7,736 nucleotides of DNA. Origin: an uncultured Oscillibacter sp. Lineage in GTDB: Bacteria; Bacillota; Clostridia; Oscillospirales; Oscillospiraceae. Each line of letters opens with the position of its first letter. Position 1 is the stretch's first letter. The stretch lies in assembly GCA_902490355.1 (NCBI GenBank), contig CABUDN010000117.1:1-7736 (forward strand), written 5' to 3'. Positions 1-6,033 of the stretch are shown here, in pieces. The notes below the pieces were generated by a model, which ran no database searches, had not been told where the DNA came from, and saw only the letters and a program-made list of their open reading frames with translations. Position numbers and translations under genes: made by a program.

Positions 1-47
1 GAGATAAAGGAATGTGACTGGAGTTCAGACGTGTGCTCTTCCGATCT
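1..47. other. Illumina TruSeq adapter plus index (not genomic)
   Basis: This is the reverse complement of the TruSeq index adapter. It ends in GCTCTTCCGATCT at 35..47 and carries AAAGGAAT at 6..13, the complement of index ATTCCTTT. The same oligonucleotide appears in the opposite orientation at the other end of the window. It is library sequence left in the assembly. Any reading frame that enters it gains false residues, for example a C-terminal EIGRAHV on the leftward gene or an N-terminal MCSSDL on a rightward frame. Confidence 0.98.
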
Positions 48-963
48 CCTTTTTCTGCTTTTCCTTCTCCCGCTCATGGGCGCCCACCTTCCGGCAGGTC
101 TTTCCGTTGGTGCCAGGTACCACCCGGTTGCAGTAGCGGGTATCGTATCCGCCCATCGCCAGAAACCACCGGCGGCAGTGAGCGCAGCGCCGGGGCAGAT
201 TTCCGGCGGCCATCCCTTTGTACAGGTCCATGTACAAAAAGCTGGGAAGGCTCTCAAAGGTCATCTGCTCCGCCAGCGTCGGTCGGCGGGTTTTTGGGTC
301 CATCACGGGGACCAGGGAGATGTTCACGGGAAACGTAAAGGAGAGCATGTCCAGATCTACCGACGGGTCCTCCCATACCTCTCCTTCGTCCTCCATGTCC
401 TGCTTTTCCTGTATCGCGTCTTCCATCGCATCCCGGTACCGGGCATAGGCCCGGATATAGTCCTGCCGCTTTCTGGACGACAGATTCTGAAAGAACTCAT
501 CCAACATCCACTGCGTATTTTTGACAAAAGCCTGCAGCTCGTCCTCCAGCCGCTCCAGCTTCCCCATCCACCGGGTATACCCCTCGTTGCGGAGCGTCCC
601 CGGGGTCAGCATCTCATCCAGCAGATCCGGGTGCTTGCGCAGATAGGGAATCAGGCTAGGCAGCCGGTGACCCTCCACCATCAGCTTGTTGTAGACTGGC
701 AGCTTCCCTAATACCTGCCACAACTCCAACATGGTATGGAACGCGGTAGCCTCACTGGACGCATCTCTGGCCGCCAGGAATACCTGGAAATCTTTCTGAA
801 ATCGCTTCAGCGGCTGACGGATCTCCGCGGCTCTGTTCCACCCGCACTCCATCATCTCCACGGCAAAGGTCCCCAGGGGATAGTGCTTCCCGCCCACGAT
901 GCTCTCGTCCGGTGTGAAATCCACCCGAAAGTAATCCACCGTATCCTGATTCATGTAATACAT
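48..963 (-). CDS. DUF6076-like protein with C-terminal zinc-binding cysteines (3' end missing)
   Basis: The genomic part gives 305 residues; the last seven residues and the stop of the open frame come from adapter, so the true C-terminus is missing. The start at 963 follows GGGAGGGG (974..981) by 10 bases; the alternative Met4 would be too far away. The first 250 residues are a mostly helical, charged region with an acidic stretch around 184-200 and no signal peptide or membrane segment. A cysteine cluster follows: CAHC at 260-263, then C278 in RYCNR and C290 in KTCRK, a CX2C-X14-C-X11-C pattern that probably binds one zinc ion. This layout matches my recollection of the DUF6076 family, found in mobile regions of Clostridia; no function is known to me. 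It is transcribed away from the mobilization block and may be cargo or flanking host DNA. It is probably cytoplasmic. Family name fairly likely, role unknown. Confidence 0.75.
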
Positions 964-983
964 CAGTTGCCGTCCCCTCCCTC

Positions 984-993
984 TGTACCCGAT
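984..993. repeat. 10-bp direct repeat TGTACCCGAT, copy 1 (copy 2 at 1085..1094)
   Basis: The same ten bases occur at 1085..1094, between the two facing -10 boxes, 101 bases away. A near copy, GTACCGAT, lies at 1221..1228. Copy 1 lies just upstream of the Shine-Dalgarno of the leftward gene. The copies may be binding sites of one regulator or iteron-like elements, but this is uncertain. Confidence 0.3.
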
Positions 994-1051
994 AGAGTTT
1001 GAATCCTTTACCCAACTTGCTCTCGTGAGCGCAAAACTGTTCCTCCAGGCC

Positions 1052-1079
1052 TTGCAACGGTTTGCGTATCTGTTATACT
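1052..1079 (+). promoter_or_regulatory. Candidate sigma-A promoter towards the ATPase/mobilization block
   Basis: TTGCAA (1052..1057) and TATACT (1074..1079) are separated by 16 bases, matching the -35/-10 consensus at 4/6 and 5/6 positions. Transcription would start near 1086 and leave a leader of about 360 bases before the ATPase start codon. It is the best rightward candidate seen in the region. It is assigned from sequence match only. Confidence 0.45.
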
Positions 1080-1101
1080 GGCCTTGTACCCGATCAGTAT
1101 A
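1074..1101. repeat. Inverted repeat covering both -10 boxes (candidate operator)
   Basis: TATACTG at 1074..1080 and its exact complement CAGTATA at 1095..1101 flank a 14-base centre. Each arm contains one of the two opposed -10 boxes. The centre contains TGTACCCGAT, which recurs exactly at 984..993. A protein bound here could block both promoters. The symmetry is seen directly; the operator role is inferred. Confidence 0.4.
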
Positions 1102-1124
1102 TCACGCCTTGATTTGGTACGCAA
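1096..1124 (-). promoter_or_regulatory. Candidate promoter for the leftward DUF6076-like gene
   Basis: Read on the minus strand, TTGCGT (1119..1124) and TATACT (1096..1101) are 17 bases apart. The -10 box matches 5/6, the -35 only 3/6. The start would be near 1089, giving a leader of about 125 bases before the start codon at 963. It faces the rightward promoter, so the two start sites nearly coincide. Confidence 0.35.
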
Positions 1125-1192
1125 CCCCTGCACCTTGACAACCACATCCCAACACCGGAGAGCAAATGCTCCAGGGACAGTATCGCCGGGAC

Positions 1193-1215
1193 TTCGCTGG
1201 TTATGTGACAGCGAA
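1193..1215. repeat. 7-bp inverted repeat in the ATPase leader
   Basis: TTCGCTG (1193..1199) and CAGCGAA (1209..1215) are exact complements with a 9-base loop. It lies downstream of the rightward promoter candidate, so it could form an RNA hairpin. No T-run follows, so it is not an intrinsic terminator. Confidence 0.35.
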
Positions 1216-1219
1216 CGAG

Positions 1220-1251
1220 CGTACCGATGGAGCAGGGAGCGCGCCGGTACG
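1220..1251. repeat. 7-bp inverted repeat CGTACCG/CGGTACG
   Basis: CGTACCG (1220..1226) and CGGTACG (1245..1251) are exact complements 18 bases apart. Both arms contain the GTACC core found elsewhere in this intergenic region. This could be a binding site or a weak RNA stem. Confidence 0.3.
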
Positions 1252-1282
1252 GGGCACTCAAATCACAAGGAGGTGAAGAGCG

Positions 1283-1381
1283 ATCATCCACCGCAGCAAA
1301 AGGAAAACCGCCAAACTGCTGCAACAGTCTGGCGGCACGCCGCGTTTCGAAAAACACAGCTTCCATCTGTGTTCAGTCTAA
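1283..1381 (+). CDS. Possible 32-residue leader peptide with an ATC start
   Basis: AAGGAGG (1267..1273), an excellent Shine-Dalgarno, has no ATG, GTG or TTG at proper spacing downstream. Nine bases on, an ATC codon (1283) opens a frame that runs to TAA at 1379..1381 and encodes a basic peptide containing HRSKRKTAKLLQQSGG. An ATG-to-ATC mutation, a rare ATC start, or a ribosome site that is not used are all possible. GTG at 1273..1275 overlaps the Shine-Dalgarno and is less likely. The peptide is soluble, resembles nothing I can name, and ends 64 bases before the ATPase start codon. Confidence 0.25.
   Translation: MIHRSKRKTAKLLQQSGGTPRFEKHSFHLCSV
1308..1335 (+). promoter_or_regulatory. Leader hairpin upstream of the ATPase gene
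   Basis: CCGCCA (1308..1313) pairs with TGGCGG (1330..1335). After one A/C mismatch, ACTG (1315..1318) pairs with CAGT (1325..1328), leaving a six-base loop. It lies inside the possible leader peptide and about 110 bases before the ATPase start. No T-run follows, so a translational or RNA-stability role is more likely than termination. It may also simply reflect coding sequence. Confidence 0.35.
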
Positions 1382-1445
1382 CAGAGAGCCTGCCGAAACG
1401 CAAGATTTTCTTCCTCTGAATTTCAAAAACCATCAGGAGGTTCTC

Positions 1446-2513
1446 ATGCCAACGAAAAAACTCAACACCATTGATGCCGACACCCTGCAGACCATCGCCT
1501 ACGAGCCGCTCACCTTCCTTGTGGAGGATCTGCTGCCCCAGGGACTGCACTTGCTGGCCGGTGCGCCGAAGATTGGAAAGTCCTGGCTGGCGCTGTGGCT
1601 GTGTCTCCGGGTAGCCCAGGGTGAGCCCCTCTGGAGCTTTCCTACGCACTCGTGCGAAGTCCTCTACCTCTGTCTGGAGGACAGCTTCCAGCGCATCCAG
1701 AGCCGGCTCTTCGACCTCACCGAGGACGCGCCGCCCACACTACACTTTGCTGTGATGGCGGAACAGCTCCACAGCGGACTGGTGGAACAGATCGAGCAGT
1801 TTCTCAAAGAGCACCCGGCCACAGGTCTCATAGTCATCGATACGCTACAGCGCATCCGGACCATGAGCAACGATGCCAATCCCTACGCCAACGACTATCG
1901 GGACATCGGTGTACTCAAAGCACTGGCAGACCGGCACCGCATTGCCGTGCTGCTGATCCATCACCTGCGCAAGCTGGGTGACGACGATCCCATGAACATG
2001 ATCTCCGGCACCACAGGTCTCAGCGGTGCTACGGACTCCAACTTCGTGCTCCGCAAGAGCAAGCGGCGGGAGAACACTGCCACCCTCTACTGCACGGGCA
2101 GAGACATCGCCTACCGGGAACTGTCTCTGGAGTTCAGCAGTGAGACCCACATCTGGAATCTGCTGGCGGACGAGTGTGAACAGCTGGGAGAATCGCACGG
2201 ACGCATCCTGGCACTTCTCTCCACGCTGCTGCAGGAGGAGACTGAAATCTGCGCCCCTGCCAAGGTGCTGCTGGAAAAGATCGACCCTTCCGGTGTAGAG
2301 GGGCTGACGCCCAACAGCTTCTCTCACCAAATCCGCAAAAGCGTTGATGCCCTAAGGCGCAGTGGCATTACCGTGTCCTTTCGCAAGAGCAACGGAGAAC
2401 GGCTCATCTGCCTGCGGAGGGCCGATGGTGTCGATGATCCCGCTGCCGCAAAGAGCGTCCCCATCGACCCTGTGGGGGCCACCGCAGCCCCTTTGCAGGG
2501 CTCTCCCGCCTGA
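1446..2513 (+). CDS. RepA/RecA-like AAA family ATPase (AAA_25 type)
   Basis: The product has 355 residues, with ATG at 1446 preceded by AGGAGG (1435..1440) at 5 bases. The frame stays open upstream to 1227, but only this start has a ribosome site. The Walker A motif is GAPKIGKS at 39-46, an acidic LCLEDS follows at 75-80, and Walker B is LIVID at 128-132. LLIHHLRK at 169-176 and the glycine-rich GTTGLSGATD at 188-197 resemble the conserved core of hexameric RecA-fold helicases such as plasmid RSF1010 RepA. Residues about 250-325 may form a winged-helix domain, and the tail is proline/alanine rich. It is probably a cytoplasmic DNA-dependent ATPase. On mobilizable elements such proteins are thought to aid replication or maintenance; that role here is inferred from position upstream of the mobilization genes. 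No separate initiator or primase gene is visible. Fold assignment is strong, function less certain. Confidence 0.85.
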   Translation: MPTKKLNTIDADTLQTIAYEPLTFLVEDLLPQGLHLLAGAPKIGKSWLALWLCLRVAQGEPLWSFPTHSCEVLYLCLEDSFQRIQSRLFDLTEDAPPTLHFAVMAEQLHSGLVEQIEQFLKEHPATGLIVIDTLQRIRTMSNDANPYANDYRDIGVLKALADRHRIAVLLIHHLRKLGDDDPMNMISGTTGLSGATDSNFVLRKSKRRENTATLYCTGRDIAYRELSLEFSSETHIWNLLADECEQLGESHGRILALLSTLLQEETEICAPAKVLLEKIDPSGVEGLTPNSFSHQIRKSVDALRRSGITVSFRKSNGERLICLRRADGVDDPAAAKSVPIDPVGATAAPLQGSPA

Positions 2514-2598
2514 TGGGGCTCTGTCCCCTGTCCCCAGCGGAAAGGCCGCCGTTGGCCCTCAAACTGCGGGAAAACGAGGAAAGCGACGGGGATGCGGG

Positions 2599-2640
2599 TC
2601 TCCGCCGTCCGCTGCATGACAGCAGGAGATTCGGCGGAGA
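2599..2640. repeat. 9-bp inverted repeat with inner stem
   Basis: TCTCCGCCG (2599..2607) and CGGCGGAGA (2632..2640) are exact complements. Within the 24-base centre, GCTG (2611..2614) can pair with CAGC (2620..2623), giving a nested cruciform-like structure. No T-run follows, so it is not a terminator. It may bind a relaxosome or replication protein. Confidence 0.45.
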
Positions 2641-2740
2641 GCAAGCATCGCCTTTGGCTGTTCACGCCCGCCCACATGCGGCCACGCACAGCCTTCGGCA
2701 TCTCTTTGCGGGCAGAAGCCCTGCACCCACTCCAAGTTGC

Positions 2741-2790
2741 GCACACTTCTGTGGAAGTACGAAAAACCGCCTCCGGCGGCACAACTTCCA
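2741..2790 (+). other. Candidate oriT core
   Basis: ACTTC/GAAGT (arms 2745..2749 and 2754..2758) is followed by GTACGAAAAA and then CCGCC/GGCGG (arms 2767..2771 and 2775..2779). The site sits 35 to 80 bases upstream of mobC, on the strand and side expected for a MobC/relaxase origin. I cannot identify a known nic consensus with certainty, so the cleavage position is not assigned. Confidence 0.35.
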
Positions 2791-2824
2791 GGGGGCGAAA
2801 CGATTTGAGACAGGAGGTAACTCT

Positions 2825-3151
2825 GTGAGCAAGAAACCCAACCGAACGAAATCCGTTCCTCTGACGTTTTATGTGACCGAGGCAGACTCTCAGCGCATCC
2901 ACCGCAAGGCGGAAGCGTGCGGTGTAAGCCTTACCAAATACCTGACCGACTGCGCTGTCGGCAAGGAGATCATCCGGATCGACGCGCTGACGGAGTTCAC
3001 AAAAGCCCTGAAGGCCCAGGGCAACAACCTCAACCAGCTCACCACCTTGGCCAACATGGGACGAATTACCGCCGTGAATGTCCAGGAGGCCTGTGCCCTC
3101 TATGCCGACATCCAGCGATCTCTCAAGACACTGCTGGAGAGGACGGTGTGA
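2825..3151 (+). CDS. mobC: MobC-family relaxosome accessory protein
   Basis: The product has 108 residues and starts at GTG (2825), seven bases after AGGAGG (2812..2817). The frame remains open back to an ATG at 2513 that overlaps the ATPase stop as TGATG, but the extension has no ribosome site and no family resemblance. Residues about 10-45, with VPLTFYVTEAD and a helical turn through GVSLTKYL, look like the ribbon-helix-helix DNA-binding part. GNNLNQLTTLAN at 66-77 is the hallmark of MobC proteins, and the C-terminus is helical. MobC is known to bind oriT and help the relaxase open and nick DNA. The gene ends three bases before the relaxase start, so the two are probably translationally coupled. 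It is cytoplasmic and acts at oriT, which probably lies just upstream. Length is normal for small Gram-positive MobC proteins. Confidence 0.9.
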   Translation: MSKKPNRTKSVPLTFYVTEADSQRIHRKAEACGVSLTKYLTDCAVGKEIIRIDALTEFTKALKAQGNNLNQLTTLANMGRITAVNVQEACALYADIQRSLKTLLERTV

Positions 3152-3154
3152 CAC

Positions 3155-4654
3155 ATGGCCATCGTCACAGCTGTCAACCGTCCCCGTGGTCAGACCCACG
3201 GCGGCATGAGCGCGGTGCTCCAATACGTGATGAAGGAGGAAAAGACCGCCGATCAGGGCCGCCATCTGGTGACCGGTGTGAACTGTCAGGCAGACTCCTG
3301 CTGCACCGAGTTCATCAGCACCAAGCTGCAATACGGAAAAGACGGCGGCCGCATGTACTATCACTTCGTCCAGTCCTTCCATCCGGAGGAACCGGTCACA
3401 CCGGAGCTGGCGCACCAGATCGCACTGGAGCTGGCACAGCAGTGGAAGGACTACGAGGTCATTGTGGCCACCCACACGGACCGCGAGCACATCCACTCCC
3501 ACTTCATCGTCAACTCTGTCAGCTTCCAGACCGGCAGGAAGCTCCACTTTGAAAAGGCGGACTTGACGCAGCTCCGTCAAGTCTCAGACACGCTGTGCAT
3601 GCGGTACGGTCTGTCCGTCTGCCAGCCAAAGCGCCAGCAGACGGTCTCCCGTCCCACCCAGGCGGAGTACCAGATCGCTGCCAGAGGGCAGAGCTGGAAG
3701 GTGCGGCTTGCCATGCAGATCAATGAAGCCATGAAGTACGCCGTCTCCCGGGATCAGTTCCTGGAGCTGATGGAGAGCGAGGGCTACACGGTTCTCTGGA
3801 CAGCAAACCGCAAGAGCATCACCTACACCACCCCCGACGGCTACCGCTGCCGGGATTACAAACTCCATGATATGAAATATCTGAAAGGAGCGATGGAAGA
3901 TGAGTTCCGCATTCGAGAAACACACTTCGCCCATGGACGAGCTGCTGGCCATGCAGCAAAGTGCGCTCCAGGCGAATTTGAACAAGGCATCCAATATACA
4001 AAAAGCCGTTACACTGACGGAGGCCAACTGGATGGGTCTGACCCAGGCCATGGAGCTGACGGGGAACTCCATTCTCAAGGCCCAAGAGACGCTGGAGCGT
4101 CTCCCTACAACTCAGGAGATGGAAACACTGCTGGCAGGACAAGCCAGCAATCTCACGGCAGCACACACCGAAGCGGTGCAGCAGATCCAGAAGACCGTGC
4201 AGGAACTGTTGGAGGCCAGCAGAGAGAACCTTCGGTGGATGCAGGAAGAAATGCAGGAGACCCGCGCCGCCAGCCAGCGGGAGAGCGAGAAGCTGCTGAA
4301 GGAATTCCAGTCACAGGCTGGGAAGATCAGCGAAACATACTCCTCGCGTCTTTCCAGGGCAGAGGATACGCTGCGAGAGTCCGCCAACTCTATCAGATGG
4401 AAGATGTACATCCCCACCATCATCCTGGTGCTGTGGGAGTTGGTGCGGCATCTGTGGCTGCGGGGATGAGTCTGCTGGAGGACTCCAGTGATGACCCGGA
4501 GGAGCGCCGCCGGCAGATGGAGGCTCGTGAGGCCGCGCAGAATCTGGGCGCTGTCATCGGCCTGGCCGCCGGAGCCGTCGGTGCGGCAGCCGGGCAGCGC
4601 CAAAAGGACACACCCAAACCGGACGAGCCACAGATGAAACAGACGCTGGGGTAA
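3155..4654 (+). CDS. MOBP-type relaxase/mobilization nuclease
   Basis: The product has 499 residues. The start at 3155 lies three bases after the mobC stop, with a modest GGAGAGG upstream, which fits coupled translation. The nuclease domain covers about residues 1-250. Tyr24 in VLQYVMKEEKT is the likely catalytic tyrosine, and YYHFVQSFHP at 68-77 resembles motif II. The metal-binding histidine motif is HTDREHIHSHFIVN at 107-120, with H107, H112, H114, H116 and N120. The enzyme would nick oriT, stay bound to the 5' end and lead the strand into a recipient. Residues 249-439 are encoded over a second gene and are rich in G, S, Q, H and R, as expected of overprinted sequence; VTGWEDQR at 386-393 resembles a motif I associate with clostridial relaxases. 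The unoverlapped tail has an acidic helix and an Ala/Gly-rich hydrophobic stretch at 464-480. The nuclease domain is secure; the tail is less so. Confidence 0.92.
   Translation: MAIVTAVNRPRGQTHGGMSAVLQYVMKEEKTADQGRHLVTGVNCQADSCCTEFISTKLQYGKDGGRMYYHFVQSFHPEEPVTPELAHQIALELAQQWKDYEVIVATHTDREHIHSHFIVNSVSFQTGRKLHFEKADLTQLRQVSDTLCMRYGLSVCQPKRQQTVSRPTQAEYQIAARGQSWKVRLAMQINEAMKYAVSRDQFLELMESEGYTVLWTANRKSITYTTPDGYRCRDYKLHDMKYLKGAMEDEFRIRETHFAHGRAAGHAAKCAPGEFEQGIQYTKSRYTDGGQLDGSDPGHGADGELHSQGPRDAGASPYNSGDGNTAGRTSQQSHGSTHRSGAADPEDRAGTVGGQQREPSVDAGRNAGDPRRQPAGEREAAEGIPVTGWEDQRNILLASFQGRGYAARVRQLYQMEDVHPHHHPGAVGVGAASVAAGMSLLEDSSDDPEERRRQMEAREAAQNLGAVIGLAAGAVGAAAGQRQKDTPKPDEPQMKQTLG
3900..4469 (+). CDS. 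Nested coiled-coil protein with C-terminal membrane anchor
   Basis: The product has 189 residues and lies wholly inside the relaxase gene, in the +1 frame. ATG at 3900 follows AAGGAG (3885..3890) by nine bases, a strong initiation site placed just where the relaxase nuclease domain ends. Residues about 15-160 are rich in Q, E, L, A and K with heptad-like spacing, for example VQQIQKTVQELLEASREN, and should form long coiled coils. Residues 168-187 (MYIPTIILVLWELVRHLWL) form one hydrophobic segment near the C-terminus, followed by only Arg-Gly. The predicted product is therefore a tail-anchored membrane protein with its coiled coil in the cytoplasm. Similar proteins follow relaxase genes in other clostridial mobilizable elements and are often called MobB-like; a role in bringing the relaxosome to the membrane is inference. 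A programmed frameshift making a relaxase fusion is an alternative. Confidence 0.8.
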   Translation: MSSAFEKHTSPMDELLAMQQSALQANLNKASNIQKAVTLTEANWMGLTQAMELTGNSILKAQETLERLPTTQEMETLLAGQASNLTAAHTEAVQQIQKTVQELLEASRENLRWMQEEMQETRAASQRESEKLLKEFQSQAGKISETYSSRLSRAEDTLRESANSIRWKMYIPTIILVLWELVRHLWLRG

Positions 4655-4696
4655 CACCCCTCTTGAAAAATTGGAAGAAAGGAATCAGACACAACT

Positions 4697-5905
4697 ATGG
4701 CAAGCATCAAGCAGCTTCAAACACGAAAATATAAAATCACCGTCAGCAATGGGTACCGGCCTGACGGAAGGAAAATCAGCCGGGCCAAGACCATCACCGT
4801 GCCGGACACTGTCCGCAAACAGCAGATCCCCCAGTATGTGGCGCACGAGGCGGAAGAATTTGAGCGGCTGGTGAAAAACGGATTCTGCGAGGACAGCAAT
4901 ATGCGCTTTGAGGAATACGCCCGCCGGTGGCTGGACCGGCAGTCCCGGTACGCCCCCAGCACGCTGGCCTCCTACCGCCGGATGCTGGAGGTGGTGTTCC
5001 CCTACATCGGTGCCATCCCCCTCTGCCGCCTGCGGCCCATCCACATGGAGAATCTCCTGGCAGAGCTGCGGAAGCGGACCTGTCACGGGAAGCCCGTCCA
5101 GGAGACAACCGTCCAGAAGTATCTGACGGTAGTGTCCGCCGTCCTCAGCGACGCCAAGCGAAATGAGATCCTGGAAAAGAATCCTGCCCGCATGGTGGCA
5201 CTGCCCCAGACTCAGCGGTCCATTCAGCGCGTCCCGTCCCAAGCCGAGGTGCAAAAGCTCCTGGCCGCACTGGCGCAGGAGCCCCGGCACTACCGGATGT
5301 TCTATCTGCTCTCCCTGTACACCGGCTGCCGGCGGGGTGAGCTGTGCGCCCTGCAATGGTCCGACTTCACCTTCAGAAAAGACTCCCTTCTTCTCACCAT
5401 CAGCCGCTCCCGCAGCAATGTGTCCGGCAAGGGTATCGTGGAAGGCTCCACCAAAAACGGCCGCAGCCGGGAGATCTATCTCTCCGGTGATCTGTGCGGG
5501 ATTATCAGCAGCTATCATCACCGCAAAAAGATGGAGGCCCAGCGGGCCCGCCGCAAGCTCAGCCCCTACCTCTTCACCGACGAACACGGGCAGCTCATCC
5601 ACCCCGACACCTTCACCAAGCGGTTGCGGAAGATCTACGAGTCCATCGGCTTCCCCAAAGAATACCACCTTCACACCCTGCGCCACTACTTCGTGACCGC
5701 ACTGCTCCACTGCGGCGTGGACAAGCAGACTGTGGCCGATCTGGTGGGCCACGGTGACACAGGCTTCCTGGAGCGCACCTACTGCCACCCCCAGCAGGCA
5801 CAAAAGGAACAGGCCGCTGACACCATGCTCACGGTGCTCCGCCCTGACGGCAGCCCCATCTTCAACCTGGCCGCGGCGTGTATGGAAAAGCGACGGGGTG
5901 CGTGA
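4697..5905 (+). CDS. Tyrosine recombinase/integrase 1
   Basis: The product has 402 residues, starting at ATG 4697 with AAAGGA (4678..4683) upstream at a rather long 13 bases. The opening MASIKQLQTRKYKITVSNGY resembles the AP2-like arm-binding region of Tn916-type integrases. A core-binding SAM-like domain spans about residues 68-165 and the catalytic domain about 175-370. The full active-site set is visible: R212 in TGCRRGEL, K253 in STKNGR, H326 and R329 in HTLRH, H352 in LVGHGD, and nucleophile Y362 in RTYCHP. It should therefore cut and rejoin att DNA through a 3'-phosphotyrosine. The gene lies 42 bases after the relaxase stop with no terminator between, so it may share the transcript. No excisionase-like small gene precedes it. 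An antisense frame of similar length is a GC-rich shadow. Active recombinase is very likely; its att site is not identified. Confidence 0.93.
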   Translation: MASIKQLQTRKYKITVSNGYRPDGRKISRAKTITVPDTVRKQQIPQYVAHEAEEFERLVKNGFCEDSNMRFEEYARRWLDRQSRYAPSTLASYRRMLEVVFPYIGAIPLCRLRPIHMENLLAELRKRTCHGKPVQETTVQKYLTVVSAVLSDAKRNEILEKNPARMVALPQTQRSIQRVPSQAEVQKLLAALAQEPRHYRMFYLLSLYTGCRRGELCALQWSDFTFRKDSLLLTISRSRSNVSGKGIVEGSTKNGRSREIYLSGDLCGIISSYHHRKKMEAQRARRKLSPYLFTDEHGQLIHPDTFTKRLRKIYESIGFPKEYHLHTLRHYFVTALLHCGVDKQTVADLVGHGDTGFLERTYCHPQQAQKEQAADTMLTVLRPDGSPIFNLAAACMEKRRGA

Positions 5906-6033
5906 TTGTCGATTTCGTAGAAAAATGGTGTTTGCAAAAATTGTGATGGCTTTTGACGGGAGCTTTCGGTATGTTGTGTTTGCCAAACAGACCTCAGCTG
6001 GACTGAGGCCAAGGAAAGAGAGGTCAACACCAT
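5906..6033. repeat. Repeat-bearing spacer between the two integrase genes
   Basis: The 128-base spacer is visibly more AT-rich than the genes beside it. It has GTGTTTGC twice (5928..5935 and 5976..5983), the short palindrome GTTTG-C-CAAAC (5978..5988), and a 6-bp inverted repeat CCTCAG/CTGAGG (5992..5997 and 6003..6008) just before the ribosome site of integrase 2. These may be recombinase binding sites, an attachment site or a hairpin controlling integrase 2. No promoter with good spacing was found. Confidence 0.4.

Larger units (their letters stand above)
964..1445. other. Intergenic control region between divergent genes
   Basis: This 482-base stretch separates the leftward DUF6076-like gene from the rightward ATPase gene. 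It holds two facing promoter candidates near 1052..1124, an inverted repeat over their -10 boxes, a repeated 10-mer (984..993 and 1085..1094), inverted repeats at 1193..1215 and 1220..1251, a leader hairpin at 1308..1335 and a possible short leader peptide. GTACC or its complement GGTAC occurs five times (986, 1086, 1116, 1221, 1246), which is more than expected by chance. Longer open frames crossing it have no good ribosome binding site and look like chance openings. Confidence 0.6.
2514..2824. other. Non-coding stretch upstream of mobC, probable oriT region
   Basis: These 311 bases lie between the ATPase stop and the mobC start. Forward frames are open through it, but none has a convincing ribosome site and the translations are poor in hydrophobic core patterns. 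It contains a 9-bp inverted repeat (2599..2640) and two tight stem-loops (2745..2758 and 2767..2779). Stem-loops directly upstream of mobC and a relaxase gene are the usual setting of oriT in mobilizable elements. Confidence 0.5.

Noticed and set aside
31..711. Rightward 226-codon frame starting MCSSDL
   Set aside because: Its start lies in adapter and it runs antisense to the DUF6076-like gene, with a composition typical of a shadow frame.
752..1057. Leftward 101-codon frame overlapping the start of the DUF6076-like gene
   Set aside because: It has no ribosome site, and the overlapping gene has one and a zinc-binding motif.
1227..1445. N-terminal extension of the ATPase
   Set aside because: No ribosome site precedes 1227; the internal ATG at 1446 has AGGAGG, and the domain begins there.
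2513..2824. N-terminal extension of MobC from the TGATG stop-start overlap
   Set aside because: The extension lacks a ribosome site and family likeness. GTG at 2825 has an ideal AGGAGG and gives the normal MobC length. Translational coupling cannot be fully excluded.
2592..2828. Small 78-codon gene before mobC
   Set aside because: It has no ribosome site and covers the stem-loops of the probable oriT; the open frame is likely chance in GC-rich DNA.
2324..3580. Leftward 418-codon frame
   Set aside because: It is antisense to mobC and the relaxase, whose motifs are clear; long antisense frames are common at this GC content.
5163..5696. 177-codon frame inside integrase 1 as a second nested gene
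   Set aside because: Its product is dominated by P, S, A and T with no domain pattern or ribosome site, unlike the nested gene in the relaxase.
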